Part shown: in pieces, positions 20,550-34,165 of the stretch
Layout of the letters: the number at the start of each line of letters is the position of its first letter
How positions within the stretch are numbered: the first letter of the stretch is position 1
Assembly (NCBI RefSeq): GCF_036898095.1
Contig: NC_090745.1
Span: 80,026,654 to 80,090,653 of the forward strand
Origin: Palaemon carinicauda
Taxonomy: Eukaryota > Arthropoda > Malacostraca > Decapoda > Palaemonidae
DNA length: 64,000 bases
Direction of reading: 5' to 3'
Position numbers and translations under genes: made by a program
Notes under the pieces: generated by a model
Told to the model about the DNA's origin: nothing
Database searches by the model: none
Seen by the model: only the letters and a program-made list of their open reading frames with translations

Positions 20550-21343
20550 CCCTTGATTATATTTCCGAAACTTATATTTCAATGTTTATTCCCATAGGTG
20601 TGTTTACTCCATTGCTGGATGAAGCAGGAATTCGACAAAATCTGGAAAATGTCCGGAAGGTAAGGAGGGACCTTCTAGAACACTTACAGGAAGGAAGGGG
20701 TGCTGCTAAGGAGATGCTGGGGCAGTTGGCTACCTATATGGTGAAGCCCCAACAAAGCATGCTACCTTCGACGGTCAAGGATAAACTCATAACAACCTTC
20801 AATGATCACGAGTCTACCATACAACTACTGGAGAATGCTCGCAAAGGAATTCTTCGGAGAGAGCTCTTCTACGAAGAATTTTTATCAATAGCAATTAAGA
20901 GACGGGAAGAAGAAGAGGGACGCCATAACGATACACCCGCAGAAGTTTTTTTAATAACGAGGATAGAGGAGACGCCGTCATCAACGGGTGTTGATATCTC
21001 CATGGGTGCGGTGGGAGCTGCTAACGCGACTTGTTCCGGGGACGTGACCCTGGAGCGTGGAGAGACTCTCTCGGATTCCCAAGCGGTGGCCAAAGCCCTC
21101 GAAATGGAAGAGGAGGCGGAGAACATGAAGAAGAAGGCCTGTGAAATGGAAGCGGTGCGGGAGAGTAGGAAGAAGAAAGCCTGTGAAATGAAAGCAGAGG
21201 AGGAGAGCCAGAAGAAGAAAAAATCGAAAGGGGTATACAAAACCCCCAAGGAAAATACTCGTCCCTTTAAAAAAAGGGGTGAGAGTAACAATATCCCTCA
21301 AATGAAATTCGGGGGAATCAGTTTCCCCGACCCCGATGAGTAA
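20358..21343 (+). CDS. two-exon Polinton gene of unknown function with coiled-coil 14-residue repeats
   Basis: The only plus-strand gene of the element. Exon 1 is 20358-20421 (ATG in an A-3/G+4 context), then donor GTAAGT. The intron is 20422-20597 and contains a (TG)n run at 20516-20547. Exon 2 is 20598-21343 (acceptor CCCATAG). The join is in frame and gives 269 residues. The N-terminal half is alpha-helical and charged (RQNLENVRKVRRDLLEHLQ..., LLENARKGILRRELFYEEFLSIA). Residues near the C-terminus contain three tandem 14-residue units of the EMxxxxExxKKKAC type (42-bp DNA repeat, 21101-21226), probably a coiled coil, followed by a basic tail ending PDPDE. I do not recognise the family. Position next to PolB suggests an early role. 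It ends just before the right TIR. Confidence 0.7.
21101..21226 (+). repeat. 42-bp coding tandem repeat, three units
   Basis: Units 21101-21142, 21143-21184 and 21185-21226, each beginning GAAATG. They encode the 14-residue coiled-coil repeats of the plus-strand gene. Confidence 0.85.
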
Positions 21344-21361
21344 GATTTCCAAATATTGTAG

Positions 21362-21480
21362 GGGTGTGTGGAGCCATTAGGAAACTGATGGAACATTTAT
21401 CACCATCCAATTTAAAGGAAAATGATGGCCAGAATTATCAATGGAGATTTGTGAGTTGCTAAAACGACGTAAATAAAGCC
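21362..21480 (-). pseudogene. protease 3'-end fragment carried by the right TIR
   Basis: Matches the last codons of the protease gene at 7469-7659. A ~70-bp deletion (corresponding to about 7517-7583) puts the tail out of frame. It shows that the inverted repeat grew inward over a gene end, or that the gene end was copied by conversion. Confidence 0.85.
21471..21476 (+). terminator. AATAAA polyadenylation signal for the plus-strand gene
   Basis: AATAAA about 130 bp after the stop of the plus-strand gene. It is the inverted-repeat counterpart of the AATAAA that overlaps the protease stop codon at about 7468-7473, so one TIR sequence can serve as the 3' end for genes entering from either side. 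Confidence 0.55.
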
Positions 21481-23253
21481 GATCCGCTTTAGTTATCTAT
21501 TTTCAAAATATCCTGTATGGTTATTTTACTGAAATGTTTCCTAATAATAAACTAATATTAAGTAGTATGTGTTTCTTTTATTATCCTCCCACGTATTTTG
21601 GTGTGTGCGTATGAACTCATCTTAGACCCTATCCCAAAATATTTTGCTTTTGTTTTATTATTATTATTATTATTATTAGTATCATTATTATTATTATTAT
21701 TATCATCCAATTTTAAAGGAAAATTATATCACGGTTTTGCTTGATTATCTTTAGCATCTTAACACTCGTTCATGTATGTATGTCTGTTCCTAATAATAAA
21801 CAAATATTAAGTACGATGTGTTTTATTACACCTTCTCTGTAGAGAGAGAGAGCTTTGCCTAAAGTTTAAGATTACACGTCTGGGGCAAGTTGGAACAGGT
21901 GCTTAGCCCTATCACGGGTTAGGCCTTTGACTCGGCTGTAGAGACTGTCTGGGCATGTTTTACCCTTATCATTACAAATAATTAATCATTACAAATAGCC
22001 CAGGTGGGACAACGTAATGGGTGGTAAGATGACTCAGTATTACTGTAGACGAGCTCTCACTACGTTAACGGTAAGGCTTGGGACTGGTACTTAGGCCTAC
22101 CTACGGGTGGAGAACGAAAGTTGAAGGGATGAACCTTTGACTCGGTGTAGAGGATGCCCGCGTTTTACCCCTATCATCACAAATAATTAGGGATTACCCG
22201 GTGCGGGGTGAGACAAGTGTAGGCCTATCAACAGGTAGCGAACGGGGGCCGCGGGTTAGCCCTTTGACTCGGCTGTAGAGACTGTCTGGGCATGTTTTAC
22301 CCTTATCATTACAAATGATTAATCATTACAAATAGCCCAGGTGGGAACGCAGCTTCGGGTGGTAAGATGACTCAGTATTACAGTAGACGCGCTCTCACTA
22401 CGTTAATGACGAAAGTTAAACCCGTTTTTTTAAAAACACCGTAAACCCGTTTTTTTTTTTTTTTAAACACCAACAATGTTTTGTAAACAAAAACCCTTAA
22501 ATAGTGTCACACTATCTTTAATACCACTATACTACGATTTCACCCTCAATATTTGTAAACAAATTCCCTTTAATAGTAGCACACTATGATTACGTTCTCA
22601 AGGTTTTCTAAACAGTGCCACAGTTCCTGGACACGTATAAACACGTACGTACGTCATTACGAAGAGTTGCTTGATAATAACAAATGGTTACGTCCTCAAT
22701 GTTTTGTAAACATATTCCCTTTAATAGTGACACACTACCGTACGGTCTTCAACTCAATGTTTGTAAACAAAAAACTTAAAATAATACTCTACTTCCGTAA
22801 ACAATTTCCCTTTAATAGTTCCCATACGTATGCCATTACGAACCCTACGACCTTCAACTCTTATGTTTGTAAACAAAAATAATACTCCACTTCCATCAAC
22901 ACCGACCTACTGTCGAAACGAACGTCCTTCAAAGCAATGTTTGTAAACAAAACTCTTTAAAAATACTACACTTCCGTCAACAGTAAGCCTCTGTGACCTT
23001 GGGTGAGTGTGTACGGCCATACCATCTTTTCCGGGTGAGGGCCACGAACGTCCTTCAAAGCAATGTTTGTAAACAAAACTCTTTAAAAATACTACACTTC
23101 CGTCAACAGTAAGCCTCTGTGACCTTGGGTGAGTGTGTACGGCCATACCCTCATTTCCGGGTGATCGTCTACGGCCATACCCTCATTTCCGGGTGATCGT
23201 GTGTGGCCACCCCTTTCTGGGGGGTGATCGTGTGTGGCCAAAATAGTACTACT

Positions 23254-23259
23254 AGAACG
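23254..23259. repeat. Polinton target-site duplication, right copy (AGAACG)
   Basis: Exact repeat of 5692-5697, adjoining the right terminal CTACT end. Confidence 0.93.
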
Positions 23260-23361
23260 GTACAAAGAAGTGAGAAAAGATTCAAGGAAGAAGGCATATA
23301 TAGCTATTGGAATAGCAGTGGAGCAGTTAAATGAAAGGTCAGGAAGAAGGGAATGAGAAAA

Positions 23362-23490
<129 letters not shown>

Positions 23491-24130
23491 ATTTCAAACT
23501 TTAAGGGAAGGCAGAGATAGGATTTGGGTAAACTGGAAGTCATCAGGGATAGAGATGAAAATATATTGCATAAGAATGAAGACATTAAGAGATGGACAGA
23601 ATATTTTGAACAACTATTCAATACAGGAAATTAGAGAGAGGAGCTGAAAGAAGTACAAAGGGGGGGGGGGTGCCAGTGGTGGAGATACGGAGCAAAGAAG
23701 TGAAGTGGACATTGAGTAAAATGAAAAATGGTATAGCCTAGCACAAGGTCCGTCATAGTTCCAATTTGAAATGGTCAAGAGAGGGAAGAATGGATGCTGG
23801 ATTTATTAAGAGCAATATAGGATGAGGAAATAATACCTAACGACTGGAAGGAGAGTCTAATGTTATCTATATTCAAGCAGAAAGATGTCACGAAATGTGG
23901 TAACTAAAAGTGAATTAACGTAACAGAGCATGGTTTCAAAGGTTTTGAGACGGTACAATGTAAGAGATTGGGAAAGATTGTAAGGATTGGAAAACACCAG
24001 TATGGATTCATGACGGGGAGGTGGACTGCAAATGCCATCTTTATAATAAGGCAGCTACAAGAACAGAGGCTATAGGGAAACCAAAAGCCAGCCTGTGCTT
24101 TTCTAGATCTGGACAAGAGAAAACCAAAAG

Positions 24131-24162
<32 letters not shown>

Positions 24163-24427
24163 TTTTTTGCTTGAGGAAGAGGAGAGTCCTAGAGTAGTTA
24201 GTTAGAATGGTAGAGATGATGTAAAAAAAAAAGAAGACAAGAGCAAGAGTAATATCAGCTATTGAAGAAACGAAAAAATTTAAAGTTAGAGGTTACCATT
24301 AAATCCAATTTTATTTGTTAAGTGGTGATATAAGAAACGAAAACGCGTGAAGGGGGCAGTTTTATGACAAATTATTTGGTAATTATCGTTGGAAATGAGG
24401 AAGAATTACAGATAAGGGTTATAGAGT

Positions 24428-24534
24428 AAGGGTGATGCCCAGGAGATTCGCTAATGATGTCCACAATTGGGAGGTGAAAGTGGTACCCTTGTCAGAAGTA
24501 ATATGCTCGGGTATACCAAATCTCGCTATCCGAG
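24428..24534 (-). mobile_element. Ty3/gypsy integrase fragment
   Basis: About 107 bp closely matching 48665-48765 and 59538-59640, the integrase-core segment of the two gypsy elements in this window. It lies inside the LINE remnant. It carries no LTR and so is a broken piece, perhaps a repair-patch insertion. Confidence 0.8.
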
Positions 24535-24784
24535 ACTTTGGAGGGAGTTGATTTGATTGAAGTTTTGGCGAGTAGTAAAGAAAGAAGGGACAGGATAGCC
24601 ATACATAAACTTAGAAGATCAACTATAGAATAGGTGGAACAATTTAGATACTTGGGATCTACTATACGTCAAGAAAGAGGATGTGAGGCTGAAGTTGAGA
24701 ATAGGACAAAAGCAGCTTGGGGGAAGTGGAGGAAGGTAGCAGGTATGTGATAAGAAAATGTCTATTAAGCTAAAAGTCAAGATC

Positions 24785-24844
24785 TATCATTATCATTATC
24801 GTTATCAATGATTTATCATTATCATCATCATTATTATTATCATT

Positions 24845-24893
<49 letters not shown>

Positions 24894-24909
24894 GTGTTAG
24901 TATTAATAC

Positions 24910-24955
<46 letters not shown>
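24785..24955. repeat. ATC/AAT/ATT microsatellite cluster with hairpin
   Basis: Imperfect TTATCA repeats (24785-24845), then (AAT)n (24847-24894) and (ATT)n (24908-24955). The last two are inverted complements separated by ~13 bp and could fold into a long hairpin. Confidence 0.9.
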
Positions 24956-24956
<1 letters not shown>

Positions 24957-25870
24957 GCTGAGCTACAGCCGTAGTTTGAAAGGAAGGGTGCTATAAGCCC
25001 ATATTCCAACAGGCAAAAATAGCCCAGTGAGGAAAGGAAATAAGGAAATAAATAAATTACAAGAAAAGTTGACCAATCAAAAAAATTATTTTAAGATCAG
25101 TAACAACATTATAATAGATCTTTCATAAACAAACTATAAAAATAACGCTCATGTCAGCCTGTTCAATATAAGACCATTCACCGCAAGTTTGAAGCTTTGA
25201 AGTTCCCCTTATTCAATTACTTGTTTAGGAAGATCATTCCACAACTTAGTCACAGCTGGAATAAAACTTCTAGAATACTATGTGGTATTAAGCCTCATGA
25301 TGGCGACGGCATGACTGTTAGAATTAACTGCATACCCAGTTTTATGGACAGGGTGGTACTGTCCGGGAAGATAGTCAGAACTATGTAAAATGTAATGCAA
25401 CATGCATAACAAACTAACTGACGATTGTGCCAGAGATTAATATTTAGATCAGAAATAAGATATCTAATAGACCGTAAGTTCCTGTCCAACCAAATAAAAT
25501 GAGATTCGGCAGTCAAAGAGAAGAAATGAGAACAAATTCAAAATAAGACAGAATACAAGAATTGAAATACTTCTTCAAAATAGATTAATTAATGAAAATC
25601 TTAAAAGACTTTCTCAATAAGCCTTTTTTTTTTTTTTGCAATTGACGAAGAGACAGTTGGAATGTATTTCTCAAAAGTAAATTTTCTCTCAAGAATCACA
25701 CCTTGAATTTTAGAAGAGTGACAGACAGTTCGAAAAACATTATAAGTGCTGAGATCCAGATGCTGTCTAGCCGCTGTTCTTGACCTACACACAATCATAC
25801 TTTGAGTTTTGTTATGGTTCAATGCATTAATTTTATATACATCTTTATTAAGGGATTCAGCAACCCATGT
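24956..25870 (-). pseudogene. second LINE, 3' part: RT C-terminus plus 3' tail with (TAA)n (Jockey/CR1-like), copy B
   Basis: On the minus strand, about 25870-25600 reads ESLNKDVYKINALNHNKTQSMIVCRSRT...LDLSTYNVF...GVILERKFTFEKYI, which matches the 'LNxxKTxxMIVSRSRT...GVxFDxKLTFExHI' region of Jockey/CR1-group reverse transcriptases. Further down (about 25290-25215) a SRSFIPAVTKLWNDLPKQV-like C-terminal end is visible. The remaining ~240 bp down to the TAA/ATT run are the family 3' tail shared with the other five dispersed copies. Stops and frameshifts are numerous. The left border of the heptamer satellite truncates the LINE at about 25870. Confidence 0.75.
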
Positions 25871-26775
25871 AACGAGATATATGTAACAATATAACAAGAT
25901 GAAATATACATACAAGATACAATGTAAAAAATTACATGGTACATAACACATGATATATGCTACATGATGCTTGATTCATAATGCTTGATCCATGATCCAT
26001 GATACATGATACATGATACATGATACATGAATCAGGTATCATATATCATGTACTAAAATACAAGATACAAGTAACATAATGTATCATATGATTAACAAAA
26101 TACAATATACATATAACATGATACAAGATGCAAAATACACGTAACAGGATACAGGATACAAGATACTTGTAACATGATACAAGATTTCTTTAAAATGATA
26201 CACGTAACATTATACAAGATATATGGAACATGATGAAGATACAAGATCCAAGATACAAAATACATGATACATGATACATATAACAAGATACGCATTACAA
26301 GATACATGATACATGATACACAATTCTCGATCCATGATATATGATACATTGTAAATGTATCATGTATCATGTATCATGTAACATGTAACAAGATACAAAA
26401 TATATGTAACAAGATGCAAGATATATGTAACAAGCTATATGATAAAAGATACAACATGCAAGATGAATGATACACGATACATGGTCCATGATATAGCATA
26501 TATAATACATGGAACATGATACATGAATCATAAATCTTGTATCATATATCATGTCTCCTCTACCATGTATCAAGATACAAGATACATGTAACAAAATATG
26601 TGCAACATGATATAAGATACAAGATGCATTTACCATGACACAAATTACGTGGTACATGTAACCAGATACAAGATAAAAGATACATATAGTAAGACAAAGG
26701 ATACAAGATAAATGTAACAAAATATATGTAACAAGGCATAAGGAACGAGGTACAAAGTATAAGGTATGGGATACA

Positions 26776-26778
<3 letters not shown>

Positions 26779-26865
<87 letters not shown>
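26779..26865. repeat. (AT)n microsatellite
   Basis: TA repeat inside the heptamer satellite. Confidence 0.95.
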
Positions 26866-28648
26866 CATGTATTATGTTACAATTTAATTATAACACAATA
26901 TATGTAGCAGGATAAAAGATACAAGATACATGATGCATGATACTTGATGCATGTATCATGTAACAAGATATTTGTAATAAGATGCAAGATGAAATATGAT
27001 ACATTATACATGATGTGTGATACATGATAAACGATACCTGATACATGATACAGGATATATGATACCTTATACATCATACAAGATACATGTACCTTATTAT
27101 ACAAGTATCTTGTATCTTGTTACACGTATCTCATCACAGGTAACTTGTATCTGGTATCATGTATCATATATCAGGTGTCAGATAACAAGATTTATGGAAA
27201 ACGATAAAAAAAAACAAAATATACAGTACATGTTAGGAAATACATCTATCATGTATCATGCATCAAGCGTTATATAACAAGATACAAGATATGGGATACA
27301 TTTAGCAAGATACAAGTATTATATTTCATGTTGCTTGCATCATTGATTATGTATCTTATATCATTCATCCCATGCAAAATATCACATATGTATCTTGATA
27401 CATGATATATGACACAAGATAAAGGATATATGATACATGATGCATGATACAAGCATCTTGTATCTTCTTAAATATATCTGGTTACATGATACATGTCTCT
27501 TGTAATATGTGTTTTATCCTGAATCTTGTTACATGATGCATGTATCATGTATCAAGTACCACATATCATGTATCATACATCATGTATCATGTATCTTATA
27601 TCATGTTACATATCTTAGGTTATATGATACAAGTATCTTGTATCTTGTTACATTTATCTTGTTTTATGTATATTTTATATTGTATCTTGTTGAATGTATC
27701 TTGTTACATCTATCATATATTATATCTAATGTATTTTGTATATATTATCTTGTTACATGTATCATATATACTATCACATGTATCTTTTATCCTGTATCTT
27801 GTATCTTGTACCTTATTACATATATCTTGCTACATGATACATGATACTTGATGCATGTATCTTGGACTCTATTACAGGTATCTATTTACACGAATCTTGT
27901 GTTTTGTTACATGCATCTTGTTACATGTACCTTCTATCTCATATCTTGATGCATACATCTTGCAAACGAATCTTGTTACATAATACATTATATATGATAT
28001 ATGTATCCTGTATTTTGTTATATGTATCTTGTTACAAAAATCTTGTGCAGTTGAACGCATCTTGTATCATTTTACACGAATCATGTATATTGTTACACAT
28101 GTTGTCTATCTTTTAAAATGTATCCTGTACCTCATTACTTGTATTCATGAAACTTGTTACATAATACCCGATAAATGTTACATGGTACCTGTATCTTGTT
28201 ACATGTATCTTTAATTTTGTTACATATTTGTATCTTGTTACATGGTACATATATCATATAAAATGTATCATGTATCGTGTGTCATGTATTTTGTATCTTG
28301 TGTCATATATCTTTTATCTCGTATGTTGTATCTTGTAAATTGTATCTTGTTACATAGGCTATATCTTGTTACATGATACATGAAACATAATACTTGTATC
28401 TTGTATCTTGTTACACATGTCTTGCTACATGTATCATGTTACAAGGTATATGTAACGAGGAAATAAGATACAAGATACAAGATACAAGATATGTGACATA
28501 TGGTACATGCTACATGATATCTGATACATGATACATGATATTTGATACATGAAGCATGATACATGTATCAAGAAAGTAGATACAAAATACAGGTAACAAG
28601 TTACATGGACATGATACAAGATACATGTTACATGTAGAAAGATACAAT

Positions 28649-28868
28649 ATACATATATCATGTATCATAAATCCTGTAACAAAATATATATAACAAGATA
28701 TGAGATATAAAATACATGATGCATAATTCGTCTATCATGTATCATATAACATGTAGCAAGATACAGTATATATGTATCATGTATCATAAATCATGTAACA
28801 AAATATATGTAGCAAGATATGAGATATAGAATACATGATACATAATGCATCTATCATGTATCATATAA
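28649..28868. repeat. ~115-bp local tandem duplication in the satellite
   Basis: The stretch beginning ATATATCATGTATCATAAATC near 28652 recurs near 28768 with few changes, a higher-order repeat of heptamers. Confidence 0.75.
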
Positions 28869-29115
28869 CAAAATACAGGATACATGTAAGATATACAATA
28901 TACATGTAAGAAGATACTAGTAACAAGATACAAGATATATGTAACAAAATACATATTACATGAACATGTGATAACATACATCTATCAAGAATCATATATT
29001 GAATAATAAGAAACATGTTTATACGTGACAAGATACATGTAACTAGATATAAGATATATATAAAAAAATATTTAACCATATACAAGCTACATGTAATAAG
29101 ATACAAGATATGTGT

Positions 29116-29121
<6 letters not shown>

Positions 29122-29211
<90 letters not shown>
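29122..29211. repeat. (AT)n microsatellite
   Basis: TA repeat inside the heptamer satellite. Confidence 0.95.
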
Positions 29212-29213
<2 letters not shown>

Positions 29214-29856
29214 AGATAAAACTTACATATAACAAGATATATGTAGTAAGATACAAAATAAATGTATCTTGTATAATGTATTATTTAACAAGATATATGT
29301 AACAAGATACAAGATACTTGTAACAATATGCATGTGACTAGATTCAAGATATAAAATACATGATGCTTGAAGCAGGATACATGATTTATGATACTTGTAT
29401 CATATATCATGTGTTATGTAACAAGATACAAGATACATGTAAGAAGATACATGTATCCATCACCATGTATCATTTAACAAGATATATAACATGCAACATA
29501 TATGTATCATGTAGCATGTACTATGTATCGAGAAACGTGATAGGTGATACCTCGCAGGTGATACATGATACAGGATACATGATACATGACATGATAAATG
29601 TAATTTATTACATGTATCTTGTACTTTGTTACATGCATTTGTTTTCTTGTCACATTTATCTTGTATTTTTGTTAAAAGTATCTTCTATCTTGTATCTTGT
29701 TGCATGATACATGGTACATGATACGTGATACATGTGATGTATCATGTATCTAGTATATTGTTACATTTATCTTATTACATGATACATATTAGATAATACA
29801 AGATACAAGACACATGTAACAAAATACATATAAACATATATATGATGCACGTAACA

Positions 29857-30038
<182 letters not shown>

Positions 30039-31659
30039 TCAAGATTCATTCATCATATATCTTGTATCATGTTACTTGTACATTTTCACTTGATACATGT
30101 AACTTGTTACATATATCTGGCATGTTATTTCATGCATATTGTATTTTCTTACAAGTATCTTGTTACATGATATATGATATATTTATCAGATACCAAGTAT
30201 CATATAACATATATCTTGTATCTGTTTACATATACCTTGTCACTGGATAAATGATACATGATACAAGATTGAGGATACATGTATATAGATACATGTAAAG
30301 AGATACAAGACACATGCAACAAGACACTTACAGTATATCATGTAATTTGTATCAGATATCATTAATCATGTATCCAATATCTTGTATATTGTATCTTGTT
30401 TCTTGTATATCATTACATGATTCATGCAATATGCATCGTGTAGCACGTATCATGTAACAAGATACCATATTCATGTAACATGATACATGCATCATGTATG
30501 ACACATGACATATCATGTATCATATATCATGTTTCCTGTATCTATTATCTTGTTACATATTTCTTGATACATGATACATGTATCGAGTGCCTTGTAACTA
30601 TATACTAGATACAAGATATATGTAAAAAGATATATGTATAATGAATCATGAATCATACATCATGTACCTTGTACCTTGCACCTTGTACGTTATACATTGT
30701 ACCTTTTAACACGTATCCTGTTATATGTATCTTTTATCTTGTTACGTGATACGTGTTATATGATACATAGCATCATATATCTTGTTACATGTATCTAGTT
30801 ATATGTATCCTGTTACAGGAATCTTGCTATAAGTACTTTGTTATATGTATCTTGTTACAAGTATCCTTTTTCTTGTTAGATTAATCTTGTATCCTATTAT
30901 ATGTATTCTTTACCTTGTATTGTGTATCATGTTACATTTATCTTGTATCATGTTACATGTATCTTCTATCTTGTATCTTGTTATATGAAACATGACACAT
31001 GACACATCGTACACGATACAGGATTCATGTATCATGTCTTTTATATATTGTGCGTTGTATCTCGTATCTTGCATCTTGTTACAGGTATCATGAATCTTGT
31101 TACATGTTACATGTTATATGTTACATGTTACATGCTAATTGGTGCTTATTAGATAATAGTTGATACATTTATAGAGTATGATGTATCATGTACCATGTAT
31201 CAAGAATCAGGTATCATTTCCATCTATCATATACCCTCTATCATGCAAAATGTATCATGTAACTTGCATCTGATATCTTGTATTATCTATATTGTATCTT
31301 ATATCTAGTGTCTTGTTACATGTATCTTGCATCTTGTATCTCGTAATATGTATTTTGTACCTTGTTACATGTATCTCGTATCATATTGTATGTAGTAGTA
31401 TCTTATTACATGTATCCTTTACCCTGTATCATGTTACATGTATATTGTATCTTGTTTCATATATCGTATACCTTGTATCATGTTACATATATGTATTATT
31501 GTGTATCAGGTTACATGTATCTTGTATCCTGTATCATATTACGTATATCTTGTTACATTATACATGTTATATGTAACAAGGTACATGTATCTTTTATAAG
31601 GTAACAAAATAAAAAACCTATCATGTATCATGTATTATGTATCTTGTATTTTGTATCTT

Positions 31660-31661
31660 GT

Positions 31662-31692
<31 letters not shown>

Positions 31693-31707
31693 ATATATAA
31701 ATTTTAT

Positions 31708-31758
<51 letters not shown>

Positions 31759-31805
31759 AATTTTATATATATATATATACATATATGTATATATAAATTT
31801 TATAC

Positions 31806-31845
<40 letters not shown>
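31660..31845. repeat. (AT)n tract with TATAAATTTTATA units
   Basis: TA repeats punctuated by AAATTTT. It matches the tracts that end copies 1 and 2 of the ~2.4 kb tandem repeat and so marks its left border. Confidence 0.9.
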
Positions 31846-34074
31846 CTTGTTACTTAAACCATGATATATGTATCATGTATCATGTAGCAACTTACAAGAT
31901 GCAAGATATATTACGAGATACATATAACCTGATAGAAGATAGAAGATGCAAGATTATAAGATACATGATACATGATACAAGATGCATAATTCATTTATCA
32001 TGTATCATGTAAAAATATATCATATATCATGTATCATTTAGCATATATTATTTATCTTGTATTTCGATCTTGTATCCAGTATCATGTATCATGTATATTG
32101 TTACATGTTACATGATAAATGATACAGGATACAAGATATGCGATACATGCTATATGCTACATGATACTTGATTTGTGATACATGTATCATGTATCATATG
32201 TCATTCATCATGTATCATGTATTATCTAACATGTATAATATATCATCTTTCCTGTATCTTGTATCAACTATCATTAATTTTTTATCTTGTAGTATTTGAC
32301 ATGTAGCTTCTTTGATGTATAATCTATCTTAAATCTTGTAACTTGCTATGCGTATCGCTTATCTCGCATCATGTTACATGCATTGTGTATCATGTTACAT
32401 GTGTATTGTATCACGTGTCATGATACAGGTATCTAGTATCTTGTATCATCTTACATATATCTTGTAGTTGGTATCATGTTACAGGTATTTCGTTTGTTGT
32501 ATCATTCTACATTATCTTATAAATAGTATTATATTACATGTATCTTGTTAAATGATACATGATACATGATGCATGATATATTATTGATCTTGTATTATGT
32601 ATCATATACCATGTAACAAGAAACATTTATACATGTAACAAAATACATGTAACAAGATAGAAGATACGTGTAACAATATAAAGGATAAGTATAACAAGAC
32701 AAGATAAGATATAAATGTAACAAGATACAAGATACGTGTAACAAGATACAATATACCTGTAACAAGATACATGTAACAAGATATAAGACACATGTTAAAA
32801 ATGCAAGCTATATAAAACAATATACATGTATCATGTAACAAGAAATATGTAAAAAGATCCAAGATACAAATATCCTATATAATATATTACGGAATATGTA
32901 ACAATATGCATGTGACAAGAAACAAAATGCTTGTATAACATATATGTAACAAGATACATGCAACAAGATACGAGGTATATGTAACAAAATACATACACAA
33001 TATATGTATCACATATCACGTATCATTGTATAATATATGTATCATAGATCATGTAACCGGATACAAAATACATGTAACAAGGTACAAAATATAAGTAACA
33101 AGAATCATGGATCATGTATCATGAAACAAGATACATGAATCATATATCCTGTATCATATATCAGGTATTATGTTTCATGCATCCTGTTTCATCTATCAAG
33201 ATACAAGATACATGATACGTAATATGTGACACACGATATGCGATACAAGATACTTGATACATGTTACATGATATACTGTATGTATCTTGTTACAGGTTAC
33301 ATGTATCTTCTTACTTGGTACATAATTCATGCTACTTGATACGTATCTTTCATCTTGTTACATGTATCTTTTCACATGTATCTTTCATATCGTATCTTGA
33401 TACATGATACATGATGAATATATCATGTGTCATGTATTGTGTATCCTTAATCTTGTTACATATGTTTGTTACATGATACATGATACAGAATTCAAGATAC
33501 AGGGAAAGAGATGCACGCTACATGTAAAAAGAAATATTTAACAAGATATATATATATGATATATCATATGTCATGCTTTATGTATCTTGTATTTTGTATT
33601 TCTTATTTTGTATCTTTTATCTTTTATCTCGTATATTGTTACATATATATATTCTATCATGTATCTTGTGTCTTGTTACATATATCTTGATACATGATAC
33701 ATATATCGTATATCAGGAAACAATATACAAGATAAAAGATCGATGTAACAAGATTAATGTATCATGTATTATGTGCCTTGTACCTTGTACTTTGTTACAT
33801 GTATATTGTTGCATGTATCTTGTATCTTGCTACATGATACATAGTACATGGTGTCATATATCTTGTATCCTGTATCTTTTTACATGTATCTTGTTACATG
33901 TATCTTGTATCTGGTTACATTTATTCTTTATATTGTCACATATATCTCGTATCTTGTTGCATGAATGTTTTTTCTTGTATCTTGTATCATGTTACCAATA
34001 TCTTGTCTCTTGTATCATGTATCATGTATCTTGTATTTTGTATCTTGTTATATATATATATATATATATATATA

Positions 34075-34105
<31 letters not shown>

Positions 34106-34134
34106 AATTTTATATATATATATATATATATATA

Positions 34135-34165
<31 letters not shown>

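Larger units (their letters stand above)
5698..23253. mobile_element. Polinton/Maverick element, end to end, 17,556 bp
   Basis: Both ends are visible. The element starts AGTAGTACTATTTTGG and ends with its exact complement CCAAAATAGTACTACT, inside ~1.9 kb terminal inverted repeats and flanked by a perfect 6-bp duplication (AGAACG). It encodes the full Polinton core set: protein-primed PolB, retroviral-type integrase with chromodomain, FtsK/HerA-type packaging ATPase, adenovirus-type cysteine protease, double-jelly-roll major capsid protein and penton-like minor capsid protein. It also carries small virion-type proteins and a macro-domain-like gene. All genes but one are on the minus strand. 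Strongly similar TIRs suggest a fairly recent insertion, but several genes are disrupted. The target is an older LINE. Confidence 0.96.
21362..23253 (-). repeat. Polinton right terminal inverted repeat
   Basis: Inverted copy of 5698-7659 with few substitutions. It starts inside a copy of the protease 3' coding end (21362-21480), which here lacks about 70 bp and is out of frame. The ATT microsatellite (21656-21707) is interrupted, unlike the uninterrupted left counterpart (7246-7290). The array of 126-bp repeats and TGTTTAC motifs is preserved. Confidence 0.92.
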
